Source of the DNA: Chitinophaga sp. YR627
GTDB lineage: Bacteria; Bacteroidota; Bacteroidia; Chitinophagales; Chitinophagaceae
DNA length: 64,000 bases
Direction of reading: 5' to 3'
NCBI RefSeq assembly: GCF_900114995.1
Contig: NZ_FOUX01000004.1
Location: 620,001 to 684,000 of the forward strand
This document shows, piece by piece, positions 1 through 9,111 of this stretch. The position numbers and the translations under genes were made by a program. Each line of letters starts with the position of its first letter. Within the stretch, counting starts at the first letter, position 1. The notes below the pieces were generated by a model. It did not search any database and was not told where the DNA came from. It saw only the letters and a list, made by a program, of their open reading frames with translations.

Positions 1-2198
1 TAGTTCAAAAATGGGAAAACTTTATGAACAATTTCTTCTTCTGAAAATATCCATCCAGCTCCAACCGAACCAAAATTCGCGAATTGTTTACGACTACCGA
101 ATCGGCTACTCCCATCCCTCCGAACAGTGATATTCAAAAGATAACGATCATTGTAAGTATATCCTATCCTGCTAAAAAAAGCCATATATTTATACAAACT
201 GCCCACTCCATTTGATGTAAACGCATTTGCGGCCTGACGATTTCTTATTAGTGCATCTTGGCTGATGCCTGTTGCATTCAGAGTTGTAGCTTCATTTCTA
301 TTACTTTGCAACGTAATGCCTGATAAAAAATTTAGAGTTCCGCGACCAAATTCCTTAAAATAACTAATCTGCGGCTCCATTATCCAAGACCTAATATACG
401 TATCTGCATACAATGCGCTAGCTCTAGCATTTCCCTGAAATGCTGGGTTGATTCCAGCAATAGTTGTTCCTCTAAACACGCTATTTCTCATCTCATTATA
501 CCCTAAATTTGAACGAACCATTAATCCTGGAAAAACGTTATAACTGACATCTATATTAGTCAATAAATTATTGGTCTTTAGTTCATACACATTGCTTATC
601 AACTGCCTATATGGATTCATCCAAGTAGAATTAGCCCAATTTAAACTACCATCATCGTTATATCCAGGCGGAGCATTAGGTGGTAAATTCACATTACTTG
701 CAAAATCTCCTCCTGGGAAATTTGAACCATTCACACTATAATTCCCCGTCAACGTAGCTCGAAAGTTTTGGTCCGGCGAATACCCTGAAATATTAAAATG
801 CGCCCCACCACGTTGCGTCTCAAAATCGCCTGGGTAAATAGTTGTTTCTTTATGATAATTTCCGCCTATTAAATACTGCATTCCATTAACTCCCCCTGAT
901 ATTGTAGACTGAGCATCAGTGTAACCTGCAATACCTCCAATCATTTCTTTATGCCAATCGGTATATCTGGAGGTATCCCAAACCAATAGATCGGGAGCAT
1001 TTTGTGTTGTTGGCTCAATACCATCATTTTCAAATGCCTCTCTACGCATTTCCAAATATTGCTTAGTTGTGAGTTGTGCTCTACGTTTTCCTACATTTTG
1101 TAATCCTCTATTTAAGTTTATATCTACTTTAATGCTGCCAATTTTCCCTCTTCTGGTGGTGATCAAAACAATTCCATTTGCACCTCTAGAGCCGTATATA
1201 GCGGTGGCGTCCGCATCTTTTAGTACATCAATACTTTCAATATCTGCAGGATTTATAAAACTTAACGTCGAAATAATATTTCCGACTGCACCAAATCCAG
1301 CACCAGGTAGTCCGGTAATAGACGGACTATATGGAACCCCATCTACTATAAATAAAGGCACAGTCCCACTTTTGATACTATTCTGTCCTCTTATTTGAAC
1401 TTTTACTTCCCCTCCCTGCACACCAGTTGTTTGCGAAATCACCATACCAGGTACACGTCCCTGCATTGCAAGAAGAACATCTGCTACTGGTTGGTTTTTG
1501 ATCTCCTCCGCTTTTATAGAAAATACATTACCTGTGTTAAATCTTGGAGTAATCCTATAATAACCTCCTTTTATAATAGTCGCATCCAATTCACTTACTA
1601 CCTCACTTAGTTTTATTATCATGCTTTTTCCTGTTGCATCAAATTCTTGATTTTGAAATCCAATACAGCTGACTAACAATTTGGAATTTGGAATAACATC
1701 AGATAGACTAAAACGGCCATCGGCATCAGTTTTAGTACCTCTTTTACTCCCTTTTATTATTACTGTGGCACCTAAAACTGGCTCACCATGTGCATCTAAA
1801 ATTCGTCCGCTTACTATAATAGTAGGTTCTTGACCATTTAAGGATTCATATTTAAAATGCATTAACCTCATCTTTAAAGAAACTACCCCGTCTCTATACA
1901 TCCACTCCAAACCTTTCTTTCCCAATAAGCATTCTAACACCTCGTCCAACGTCACCTTCTCAAGCTCCACACTCACTCTCTCCTTCACATCCATCGTCTC
2001 ACTCGCATACATAAACCTTAACCCCGTCTGCTTCTCTATCTGCTTAAACACACTCTCCAACGTCTCATTCTTCGCAATAACCGTCACCTTCTGCTTCCCG
2101 GTCTGATCAATCTCAGAGAACGCAGAAAAAGAAAACCACAATAAAAAGACGGACATAAACCTGACTAGCAGGTTCCTGCGAGGCGTAGAGATGCACAT
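1..2198 (-). CDS. SusC/RagA-type TonB-linked outer membrane protein, 3' part cut by window edge
   Basis: Outer-membrane TonB-dependent transporter of the SusC class, which with a SusD lipoprotein imports oligosaccharides or peptides. The ATG at 2198 opens a signal peptide (RR in the n-region, then MSVFLLWFSFSAFS). A secretin/TonB short N-terminal (STN) domain follows at about residues 35-110, then a carboxypeptidase-D-like regulatory domain (VSGRILDAHGEPVLG, about 128-200), then the plug with the RVPGM and DADATAIYGSRGANG motifs and the start of the barrel. The reading frame stays open to base 1, so the barrel end and any SusD partner lie outside. The STN domain implies signalling to the divergent FecR/sigma pair that starts at 2576. 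The first ~280 coding bases use G-ending codons, while the rest is visibly AT-rich, suggesting a mosaic gene. Family call is firm; substrate unknown. Confidence 0.93.
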   Translation of the reverse strand, partial: MCISTPRRNLLVRFMSVFLLWFSFSAFSEIDQTGKQKVTVIAKNETLESVFKQIEKQTGLRFMYASETMDVKERVSVELEKVTLDEVLECLLGKKGLEWMYRDGVVSLKMRLMHFKYESLNGQEPTIIVSGRILDAHGEPVLGATVIIKGSKRGTKTDADGRFSLSDVIPNSKLLVSCIGFQNQEFDATGKSMIIKLSEVVSELDATIIKGGYYRITPRFNTGNVFSIKAEEIKNQPVADVLLAMQGRVPGMVISQTTGVQGGEVKVQIRGQNSIKSGTVPLFIVDGVPYSPSITGLPGAGFGAVGNIISTLSFINPADIESIDVLKDADATAIYGSRGANGIVLITTRRGKIGSIKVDINLNRGLQNVGKRRAQLTTKQYLEMRREAFENDGIEPTTQNAPDLLVWDTSRYTDWHKEMIGGIAGYTDAQSTISGGVNGMQYLIGGNYHKETTIYPGDFETQRGGAHFNISGYSPDQNFRATLTGNYSVNGSNFPGGDFASNVNLPPNAPPGYNDDGSLNWANSTWMNPYRQLISNVYELKTNNLLTNIDVSYNVFPGLMVRSNLGYNEMRNSVFRGTTIAGINPAFQGNARASALYADTYIRSWIMEPQISYFKEFGRGTLNFLSGITLQSNRNEATTLNATGISQDALIRNRQAANAFTSNGVGSLYKYMAFFSRIGYTYNDRYLLNITVRRDGSSRFGSRKQFANFGSVGAGWIFSEEEIVHKVFPFLN

Positions 2199-2575
2199 AG
2201 ATGGTTGGTGTTAGTATTAAATAAAAAGCATAGCAATAAGCGCCGTTCAAATACACGACAAAATCACACACTCACTATAGTAATATTCTTAGCTAGTAAC
2301 TCAAAAATGGTTGGTTGATTGGTATTATTGAGTCATTCCCAAAGTGGGTCGCAAAGAAAATTAAAAAGTACTCCCAGATTTAACAGAAATTTAAACACCT
2401 CCAAATGTTACAAAAAATTCGCTCCCGTTAACACCGCATTAACTTCTCGCAATTTGAGATTCAGTAGTTTAGCAAGCGTACAAAATACAGTTCATCATTG
2501 TCTGTGAATCCTCAAATTATTATCCCTTGAATTCCGTATACAGCTTATTGTATAACTATTCATTCTGATATTGGT
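2199..2575. promoter_or_regulatory. Divergent susC / sigma control region with an inverted repeat
   Basis: This is the non-coding stretch between the divergent SusC and sigma-factor genes and must carry both promoters. The visible structure is a near-perfect inverted repeat, AATTTGAGATTCA at 2451-2463 and TGAATCCTCAAATT at 2505-2518, with one bulged base and a 41-base spacer, ending 57 bases before the sigma start. It could be an operator or an RNA hairpin. I found no TAnnTTTG box placed convincingly for either gene. Confidence 0.45.
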
Positions 2576-3127
2576 ATGCATGCACTAGACGGTTACAGCG
2601 ATGAACACCTCTTCACCCTCCTGCAGGATGACAACGAAATCGCCTTCAACACTATATTCGGCCGTTACAGCCGTCGCTTATACATGGAAGCATATAGTAA
2701 GCTACAGGACGAAGATGAAGGCAATGATATTGTCCAGGAAGTTTTCTGCTGGCTGTGGGATAAACGCCGCGTGCTGGATACACCGCAATGTCTGAAGGCA
2801 TATCTGATACAGGTAGTGAGGAATAAATGTGTCGACCTGATCCGTAAGAAGACCAGTACCAGGGGTAAAAAGCAACAATACATTTGGCTGGCGGATACCT
2901 ATACTACAACCTCGCCGATAGAGACAAAGGAGCTAGGCAGGCAACTGGCCATTGCGATTGATAGTATTACACCTGCCAGCAGACTGGCTTTTGAACAGTT
3001 ATATCTTCACAAAAAAAGCCTGAAAGAGATCGCAGACCAGATGGAGATCAACGTCCAGTCTGTGAAAAACCATATCCACCGCGCGTTGAAAGTCCTGCGC
3101 GAAAATCTGAAACACAGCTTATCATAA
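2576..3127 (+). CDS. ECF RNA polymerase sigma factor (FecI-like)
   Basis: A 183-residue sigma-70 family protein of extracytoplasmic-function type. Region 2 is seen at about residues 20-90 (FNTIFGRYSRRLYMEAY..DIVQEVFCWLWDKR) and region 4 at about 125-180 (LAFEQLYLHKKSLKEIADQM..VKNHIHRALKVLRENL). It should direct RNA polymerase to a SusC-type locus, here probably the divergent gene ending at 2198. The FecR anti-sigma gene begins 36 bases downstream, giving the usual sigma/anti-sigma pair. The start is the first ATG of the frame; no clear Shine-Dalgarno is present, as is common in Bacteroidota. Confidence 0.93.
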   Translation: MHALDGYSDEHLFTLLQDDNEIAFNTIFGRYSRRLYMEAYSKLQDEDEGNDIVQEVFCWLWDKRRVLDTPQCLKAYLIQVVRNKCVDLIRKKTSTRGKKQQYIWLADTYTTTSPIETKELGRQLAIAIDSITPASRLAFEQLYLHKKSLKEIADQMEINVQSVKNHIHRALKVLRENLKHSLS

Positions 3128-3163
3128 GTACCTTTTGAGTTTTTATCCGACTCTAAAAGTGCT

Positions 3164-4294
3164 ATGATTGATGAAACCCAGATAGAACAACTGGTGCTGG
3201 ATGAATTAGGCGGTATCATAACGCCGGAAGACAGTGCCACCCTCAAAAGACTGCTCGAAGAAGAACCGGAAGCACGCATTATCCGAAACGCCATCTACGA
3301 ACAGTTTTCAGGCCCTGAGGAACAGGCCTTTCTGGCACTATCGCCGGAAAACCTGCCCCTTGAACAGGTATGGGCCAGGATCCGTAAAAGAAAATGGATC
3401 CGCGTAATTGTACGCACAACAATAAGCATTTTACTCCTGGCATTGGCAGCCCCGAGTATCTACATATTATTCGTCAAGCCGGATAAGCTGGATAAGCGCA
3501 CGGCAAACGTCCATGGATTGTCCCTGAAAACTGTTGCGCTGCAGCTGCCCGATGGCGAAATCGTCAATCTGGGCAGCCCGCAGCAACAAGTTACCCTCGG
3601 TGATATAACCCTCAACGCACAACAAAAACAACTCTCCTTAAAAGGCAATAAATCAGGAAAAGGTATCGCCACGATCACTGTTCCTTCAGGAAAAGACTAC
3701 AAAATCAAACTCGCAGACGGCACAGAAGTACAACTCAACTCCGACTCAAAAATGTTATTCCCCGTTTCCTTTAATGGTAAAACCCGCGAAGTCACCATCG
3801 AAGGAGAAGCTTATTTATCCGTCGCCAAAGATGCAAAAAGACCATTTATTGTCCACCTCCCTAAAAGTACCATCCACGTACTCGGAACAGAATTTAATGT
3901 CAATACCTACGATAAAACATACGAACAAATTGCATTGATCAAAGGCGCTATCAAACTGAAGACTGATTCTGCAACACTCATGTTGAAACCCGGATTCTCA
4001 GTTCGATATCAGCAAGGTCACAACTTACAGATGATACGTTTTGATCCGGAAGAAATTTTAGCCTGGCGAGTGGGTACTTATGTGTTTCGGGCAACGACTA
4101 TAGACGAATTATGCAAAGTAATGAAAAGATGGTACGGAATAAAAGTCGTTTATGACAATCCGAATACCGGCCAACGCCGCTTTACAGGATACATCGACAA
4201 ATCCAGGCCCATGCGGCATTTCCTGGATGACTTAGAGTTCACTGGACACTTCAATTATTATTTTGATAATGACAGTGTCTTACACATCAGATGA
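3164..4294 (+). CDS. FecR-family anti-sigma factor
   Basis: A 376-residue inner-membrane regulator. The cytoplasmic N-terminal part (1-80) would hold the sigma factor, one membrane segment lies at about 84-103 (TTISILLLALAAPSIYILFV), and the periplasmic FecR domain follows (TVPSGKDYKIKLADGTEVQL, then REVTIEGEAYLSVAKD and STIHVLGTEFNVNTY). A C-terminal DUF4974-like domain (about 305-376, GTYVFRATTIDELCKVMKRWYGIKVVYD) would contact the STN domain of a SusC receptor. It lies between two sigma genes and overlaps the second one by 4 bases (ATGA), so the two are probably translationally coupled. Confidence 0.93.
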   Translation: MIDETQIEQLVLDELGGIITPEDSATLKRLLEEEPEARIIRNAIYEQFSGPEEQAFLALSPENLPLEQVWARIRKRKWIRVIVRTTISILLLALAAPSIYILFVKPDKLDKRTANVHGLSLKTVALQLPDGEIVNLGSPQQQVTLGDITLNAQQKQLSLKGNKSGKGIATITVPSGKDYKIKLADGTEVQLNSDSKMLFPVSFNGKTREVTIEGEAYLSVAKDAKRPFIVHLPKSTIHVLGTEFNVNTYDKTYEQIALIKGAIKLKTDSATLMLKPGFSVRYQQGHNLQMIRFDPEEILAWRVGTYVFRATTIDELCKVMKRWYGIKVVYDNPNTGQRRFTGYIDKSRPMRHFLDDLEFTGHFNYYFDNDSVLHIR

Positions 4295-4881
4295 CGTTAC
4301 AGGATCTTTATTTTTTGTTATGCAGTTTTGAATCTAAAATGATGTTATTTCACGAGGAAGAATTATTATTGTCAGTGAAAAACGGGGATGCAAATGCTTT
4401 TGCTTCACTCTACGAGAAATATCGTCCGCAATTGCTGACGGAAGCATACCACAAAGTACGCAACCAACACGAAGCGGAAGATATGGTACAGGAGATCTTT
4501 ACTTCTTTATGGCAACGACGCAGACAATTGACGATCACCATCTCTCTGAAACACTATCTGTTCAGAGCCGTGCATCTGCAATATGCCTACAAGTGCCGCC
4601 GCAATGAAGTAGCGCGTAAGTTCGTAACACACACGTACTATACAGCCACGGATGCTGCCCTTCCTCAAAATCTGGAAAACAAGGAACTGGGACAACAAAT
4701 CCGTCAGGCCGCTACTTATGTATCGGCGCCTGCCTGCAGAAAAGTATTTGAACTACTCTATCTGCAGGACTGGAGTCATAAAGAAATCGCACAGGATCTG
4801 AAGATCCAGCCACAGGTAGTAAAAAACCAGGCAAGCCGTGCACTGAAAGTGATCCGTACCCGTCTGAGAGAAGTTGTCTGA
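4291..4881 (+). CDS. Second ECF sigma factor downstream of FecR
   Basis: Sigma-70 family ECF protein, 196 residues from the coupled ATG at 4291, or about 180 from the ATG at 4339, which gives a more standard N-terminus (MMLFHEEELLLSVKNGD). Region 2 (FASLYEKYRPQLLTEAYHKV..EDMVQEIFTSLWQRR) and region 4 (VFELLYLQDWSHKEIAQDL..VVKNQASRALKVIRTRL) are both recognisable. It is clearly diverged from the sigma factor at 2576. Having a sigma gene on each side of a single FecR gene is not the usual arrangement. It may serve a second promoter set, or be a duplicate that is losing function. An AraC-like gene follows after 42 bases. Confidence 0.88.
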   Translation: MTLQDLYFLLCSFESKMMLFHEEELLLSVKNGDANAFASLYEKYRPQLLTEAYHKVRNQHEAEDMVQEIFTSLWQRRRQLTITISLKHYLFRAVHLQYAYKCRRNEVARKFVTHTYYTATDAALPQNLENKELGQQIRQAATYVSAPACRKVFELLYLQDWSHKEIAQDLKIQPQVVKNQASRALKVIRTRLREVV

Positions 4882-4923
4882 AGCGGCACATTCCGTCTAT
4901 TTACGGACACTAAATAACCATAT

Positions 4924-5919
4924 ATGGGTACTACACTTTCTGGCACTAATAAGCTACTACTATTCGAAAGATTAAATCCCTCTTATGTTTCACCAACCGA
5001 TATCCCGGAGGAATACGAATCACTGATCATCCCGGCAGCGGGCGCCTATTTCCGGGAAGATGCTGAGGCGGAAATACTATCTCAGAATATCAACTTTGGT
5101 CCTTTCACGCTTTGGATACATGACATTTGGGCGAAAGAAAATATCGTGCTCTGTCCTTTTATTCCCTCCCACATCTGGTCCCTGCACGGCCTCTATGAAG
5201 AAAGCCTGCACCTGGAAAGTCCGGATGCGCCCAGTTATCTCCTGGAAGAAAAAGAATTTAATCTCTTTAATCTCCCGGCAGGTTTACATCGCATCCCTAT
5301 GGCGGCTGGAAAAAAAATCCTGTCTATACACATCAATGTAGAACAGGAAGTACTGAAGGCAATGGTGGAAGAATTTCCGGGACTGGAGGCTTTGACAAAG
5401 CTGGATAGAAAAGAAGCAGGAGCGCTAAACGCATATCCTTATAACAGCAATCCTATCTGCGACTTTCTCATGGAGAAAATGCTTTCCTGCAAATACCCCA
5501 TGAAGAGAGCCTATCCATATATCTTCAGGATCTGTATCGATCTCCTCAGAAACATCGCTGCACAGGAAGCAAACCTGCATCAGCCGTTAATGGTCGACAG
5601 CGTACTGAACACAGAAAGCACTCATCAACTACTGAACTTCATCAGGGAACATCCTTTCAGGAAAAATACGGTCACCCAACTCGCATACATGTTCGATACA
5701 AGTGCGAAGAAACTTTCGTTCGAATTCAAACAGCACTTCGCCGTATCTATACATGATTTTATGCACACCGCAAGAATGATGATGATCTATGACATGATGC
5801 AGGAACAAAAAACTGCAATGGCGGAAATTGCCAGGATCTCGGAATTCCCCAATGTAATGAACATGATGATGCAGGTCGCCGATTATTACGCCTGTAACAG
5901 AAGTGCTACTTATCAATGA
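4924..5919 (+). CDS. AraC-like regulator, paralogue A of a four-member local family
   Basis: A 331-residue protein. The N-terminal domain (about 1-165) has blocks shared with the genes at 8073, 22913 and 27483: GPFTLWIHDIW, HIWSLHGLYEESL and EEKEFNLFNLPAGLHRIPM. The C-terminal ~100 residues fit an AraC-type double helix-turn-helix (VTQLAYMFDTSAKKLSFEFKQHFAVSIHDFMHTARMMM..MAEIARISEF) but lack several canonical second-helix residues, so DNA binding is likely but not proven. It is the last gene of the sigma / FecR / sigma operon, which suggests a role in the same carbohydrate response. The N-terminal domain may sense a small ligand. The 3' end overlaps the convergent thioredoxin-like gene by 14 bases. 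Confidence 0.72.
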   Translation: MGTTLSGTNKLLLFERLNPSYVSPTDIPEEYESLIIPAAGAYFREDAEAEILSQNINFGPFTLWIHDIWAKENIVLCPFIPSHIWSLHGLYEESLHLESPDAPSYLLEEKEFNLFNLPAGLHRIPMAAGKKILSIHINVEQEVLKAMVEEFPGLEALTKLDRKEAGALNAYPYNSNPICDFLMEKMLSCKYPMKRAYPYIFRICIDLLRNIAAQEANLHQPLMVDSVLNTESTHQLLNFIREHPFRKNTVTQLAYMFDTSAKKLSFEFKQHFAVSIHDFMHTARMMMIYDMMQEQKTAMAEIARISEFPNVMNMMMQVADYYACNRSATYQ

Positions 5920-6397
5920 TCGCACGAACGGTATCCAGTGGCAATGATCCTAAATTCGCACGTTTGATCTGTTTGTTTTTATCATAAAACACAAGCAGGG
6001 GATATGCCTGTCCGCCGTAATAGCGGAAGAACGTATTATTATAATCTAACCCCAGTTTCACATTCGGGAATTTTTCCACGTTATACTTCTCCTGGTACAA
6101 CTTCACATCATGAAAACTACCGGCACTGATGAACAAAAGATTAATATCCTTCAGGGTGTCAATCGCCGCTATCATTTTCTGTGTGAAGGTGTCACAAGGC
6201 AAACAACCAGGTCCGTAATAATACAACAAGGTTGGACGTCCTTTCGCCAGACTGTCAGTATTAAACTTAGACACGGTATCTCCCTTTAATAACACAATCG
6301 GAGGTAACGCTTTGGGATCTTTGGGCATCTCGTCGGCATGAGGAGCAGGAGTACAGCTGGCGAGCCCCAGGGCAAACAAAAGGAGTAGCTGTTTCAT
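5906..6397 (-). CDS. Thioredoxin-fold lipoprotein
   Basis: A 163-residue protein from the ATG at 6397, which places a lipoprotein signal peptide at the N-terminus (MKQLLLLFALGLASC, acylated Cys15). A thioredoxin-like core follows with a CxxC pair in YYYGPGCLPCDTF, a cis-Pro-like KFPNVKL region and YPLLVFYDKNKQ near the end. It is probably a periplasm-facing thiol-disulfide or redox-sensing protein anchored in a membrane. Longer in-frame starts upstream would destroy the signal peptide. It is convergent with the AraC-like gene and not in an obvious operon. Confidence 0.82.
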   Translation of the reverse strand: MKQLLLLFALGLASCTPAPHADEMPKDPKALPPIVLLKGDTVSKFNTDSLAKGRPTLLYYYGPGCLPCDTFTQKMIAAIDTLKDINLLFISAGSFHDVKLYQEKYNVEKFPNVKLGLDYNNTFFRYYGGQAYPLLVFYDKNKQIKRANLGSLPLDTVRAIIDK

Positions 6398-6513
6398 ATC
6401 GTATAGATGGTTAACGGCGGGTAATATAACTTCATTCACCGGGATAATACTTAGGAGATAGCGATTATCAGAAATTGTCTTTATCTCCTAACTATTCCTC
6501 CCAACGTACCTGC

Positions 6514-6521
6514 TACCTTTA
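6514..6521 (+). promoter_or_regulatory. Possible Bacteroidota -7 box
   Basis: TACCTTTA, one base off the TAnnTTTG consensus, sits 30 bases before the ATG at 6552. No clear -33 TTTG partner was found. Confidence 0.35.
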
Positions 6522-6551
6522 AAAGACCCGTTAACCACAATCAGCTCCCCC

Positions 6552-8024
6552 ATGAGTAACCCAAGTCTCAGAGATTACATCTTTAAAGATCCCAATAACC
6601 GCCCTTACGTGTGGACTGCCATTATCGGAATAGTATTGCAGTTGTTATTCTTTAAATACCTATATCCCTTTGCCAGTTATATTAATGGTGACTCCTATGC
6701 CTACATGGAGACAGCACATATGAACTTATCCATCAACACCTATCCCGTAGGATATTCTATGTTCATTCGGCTGTTCAGCGTATTCACGCATTCCGATACT
6801 GCACTGGTAGTATTTCAATACCTGATGCTGCAGGCAAGTATCTTGTCGCTGGTTTTTACTTTGTTCTACTTCTACAACCCACATAGATATACCAGAATAG
6901 GATTGTTCGGGTTTATGTTATTCAACCCCGCCTTTCTCTATCTCGCAAATTATGTATCCAGCGATACCTTATTCCTCTCTCTTAGTCTAACCTGGTTTAC
7001 GATACTATTGTGGATCATTTACCGGCCTTCCAGGAAACTGATGATATATCATGCGTTAGTCCTGTTCCTCGCCTTTACCGTGCGATACAATGCATTATAC
7101 TATCCACTCATCGCCGGCGTCGCTTTCCTGCTATCCCGGCAGGCAATGTTACAAAAGATACTGGGACTGGCGATCTGTGTGATCCTGATCGGCAGTTTCA
7201 TCCAATACAACAAACACCAATACTACGAACTGAGCAAAAAGAGCATTTTCACACCGTTTACCGGCTGGCAGATGGCCAATAATGCCATGTATGCCTATAA
7301 GTTCGTACCGAAAGAACAGCGTAAACCGGTCCCTAAAAAGTACCAGGTCCTCGACAACATGATCAGGGAGTATTTTGATAGTACCGTCGGTAATCCCCGT
7401 CACCCGGAAGAAAATCTGGTTGCCAGTACGATATACATGTGGACGCCCGGCGCGCCATTACGGACCTATATGCAGAACCAGTTCAAAAAAGACAGTACTG
7501 CCCCGGAGTTGAAAAGATGGGCCAGTGTATCGCCCTTGTATGAAGAATATGGCAAATATATCATCATGCAATACCCCTGGCAATTCGCACAATTCTATTT
7601 GCTGCCCAACGCATTAAAATATTATGCGCCTCCCATTGAATTTCTGGAATACTATAGCACCGGCCAGGAAACCGTCCACCCCATCGCCCAGACATGGTTT
7701 GAATATAAAAGCAACAAGATCGAAACGAAATTCAAGGATTTTAAGGTTGATATCCTGAACTTTTACCCCATCCTGGTAGGAACGATGAATGTGATCTTTT
7801 TCCTGGGCATGATCGGCTTCCTGTTATTACAGGGTTATAAGCAACAACCATTGATGGGAAAAGGCTTATTACTGGTTGTCTGCCTTTGGCTGACCAACTT
7901 CGGTTTTAGCGTCTTTGCCTCGCCAATCGCCCTCCGCTTTCAGCTATTCCCGATTCTGGTCATGACCTCCTTTGCATTCCTCTTTATGGAATATCTTATC
8001 AAAGAGGCCACAAAGAAAGAATAA
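6552..8024 (+). CDS. GT-C-like multi-pass membrane protein (putative glycosyltransferase), paralogue 1
   Basis: A 490-residue polytopic protein with roughly ten hydrophobic segments. The first loop carries an acidic motif after membrane helix 1 (YINGDSYAYMETA), the place where GT-C lipid-linked-sugar glycosyltransferases hold a catalytic Asp. It is followed by YPVGYSMFIRLFS, NYVSSDTLFLS and FTVRYNALYYP. A large hydrophilic loop at about 230-370 includes FTGWQMANNAMYAYK. The same blocks occur in the protein at 12360-13814. The GT-C assignment rests on topology and motif placement, not on a verified match. It may modify surface glycans or lipids. Confidence 0.6.
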   Translation: MSNPSLRDYIFKDPNNRPYVWTAIIGIVLQLLFFKYLYPFASYINGDSYAYMETAHMNLSINTYPVGYSMFIRLFSVFTHSDTALVVFQYLMLQASILSLVFTLFYFYNPHRYTRIGLFGFMLFNPAFLYLANYVSSDTLFLSLSLTWFTILLWIIYRPSRKLMIYHALVLFLAFTVRYNALYYPLIAGVAFLLSRQAMLQKILGLAICVILIGSFIQYNKHQYYELSKKSIFTPFTGWQMANNAMYAYKFVPKEQRKPVPKKYQVLDNMIREYFDSTVGNPRHPEENLVASTIYMWTPGAPLRTYMQNQFKKDSTAPELKRWASVSPLYEEYGKYIIMQYPWQFAQFYLLPNALKYYAPPIEFLEYYSTGQETVHPIAQTWFEYKSNKIETKFKDFKVDILNFYPILVGTMNVIFFLGMIGFLLLQGYKQQPLMGKGLLLVVCLWLTNFGFSVFASPIALRFQLFPILVMTSFAFLFMEYLIKEATKKE

Positions 8025-8072
8025 TCCGAACCATTGGGCGACGATCCTTGTTATAGAGCAAACCACCACAAA

Positions 8073-9053
8073 ATGTCAGCATTTTCACATGGAGATGCGA
8101 GGTTGCTTCCATTGGAAGGAAAGCGTATTGGTAATACGAATACCGCCCGAATACCCGAAGAGTATCTTCAATTATTACTACCCAACGCCAATGTACACTA
8201 TTGGCAGAACGGCCAGGTATATGTACTGTCACAGCACATGGTTCTTGGGGTCTATTCCCTTTGGATCCACGACGTTGTAGCAGATGGCGCGCAGGACATC
8301 CTGCCCTACGTGCCTCACCCGCTATATACACTGCATTATATGTTTGAAAGCGGACTGGACGTAAGATTTCCTGATTCGGAACCTTTCCGCCTGGAGGAGG
8401 ATACCTGTAACCTGTTTTATCTCGAGCCAGGTGTAAGCCGCCTGCCTTTGGAAGAAGATTTGAAGGCGTTATCTGTATTGATCAACATATTACCCGAACA
8501 TATATCCGCGCTTACAGCAGACTTTCCGGATCTTCACAAACGGCTGCAACAACACCGTTCAGGGAACCAGGTGATCAACAAGCAACCTTTTACCGTGACG
8601 ACCGTCAACCGGATGCTGATCTCCAAAATACTGACCTGCCGTTATCTCCGGGATGATGCAGCAGTCTTCCTTGAAAGATGCTGCGCCGATCTCTTCCGTA
8701 TATTCTGTCGACAGTATAACGTCGCTATGGTAGTTCCTCCGGCAGAAAATGATAATTACAATAAAGTATTCGAATACATGCGGACATATCCTCATGTCCG
8801 CTGCGATCTCAGGTACTTTTCACGGATGTTCCATATACCGGAGCACGAAATTGAAGCAGGCTTCCTGAGTTATTTTGCCATCAGTATACACGATTGCAGT
8901 CATATGCTGAAGATGATGACGGCATTTGATCTCATTATACAACACGGTCAGTCTTTTGGTGATATCGCAATAAGGGTTGGCATGGAAACGGAAAAGATGA
9001 TTCACGCCATTGAAGCATATTACAACATCAAAGTTGCCGCTCAAAGAAATTAG
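8073..9053 (+). CDS. AraC-like regulator, paralogue B (most diverged)
   Basis: About 326 residues from the ATG at 8073, a start chosen because it aligns with the other three family members. Shared blocks are RIPEEYLQLLLP, GVYSLWIHDVV, LYTLHYMFESGL and EEDTCNLFYLEPGVSRLPL. The C-terminal AraC-like region is present (LRYFSRMFHIPEHEIEAGFLSYFAISIHDCSHMLKMMTAFDLI..GDIAIRVGMETEKMIHAIEAYY). It lies 48 bases after the GT-C-like gene, probably in the same transcript, and is not next to a FecR gene. A strong terminator follows directly. Confidence 0.7.
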   Translation: MSAFSHGDARLLPLEGKRIGNTNTARIPEEYLQLLLPNANVHYWQNGQVYVLSQHMVLGVYSLWIHDVVADGAQDILPYVPHPLYTLHYMFESGLDVRFPDSEPFRLEEDTCNLFYLEPGVSRLPLEEDLKALSVLINILPEHISALTADFPDLHKRLQQHRSGNQVINKQPFTVTTVNRMLISKILTCRYLRDDAAVFLERCCADLFRIFCRQYNVAMVVPPAENDNYNKVFEYMRTYPHVRCDLRYFSRMFHIPEHEIEAGFLSYFAISIHDCSHMLKMMTAFDLIIQHGQSFGDIAIRVGMETEKMIHAIEAYYNIKVAAQRN

Positions 9054-9059
9054 TACAGA

Positions 9060-9087
9060 AAGCCTCCGCAATTTGCGGAGGCTTTTT
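9060..9087 (+). terminator. Intrinsic terminator
   Basis: GCCTCCGC, loop AATTT, GCGGAGGC, then TTTTT. It closes the transcript ending at 9053. Confidence 0.9.
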
Positions 9088-9111
9088 CACCGTCTAACAA
9101 TAACGGTTTTC

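Noticed and set aside
1069..1610. Two plus-strand ORFs (109 and 71 codons)
   Set aside because: They are antisense to the SusC gene, whose minus-strand frame is continuous and carries family motifs.
2319..2507. 62-codon plus-strand ORF before the sigma gene
   Set aside because: Lies in the divergent control region and includes one arm of the inverted repeat; no domain.
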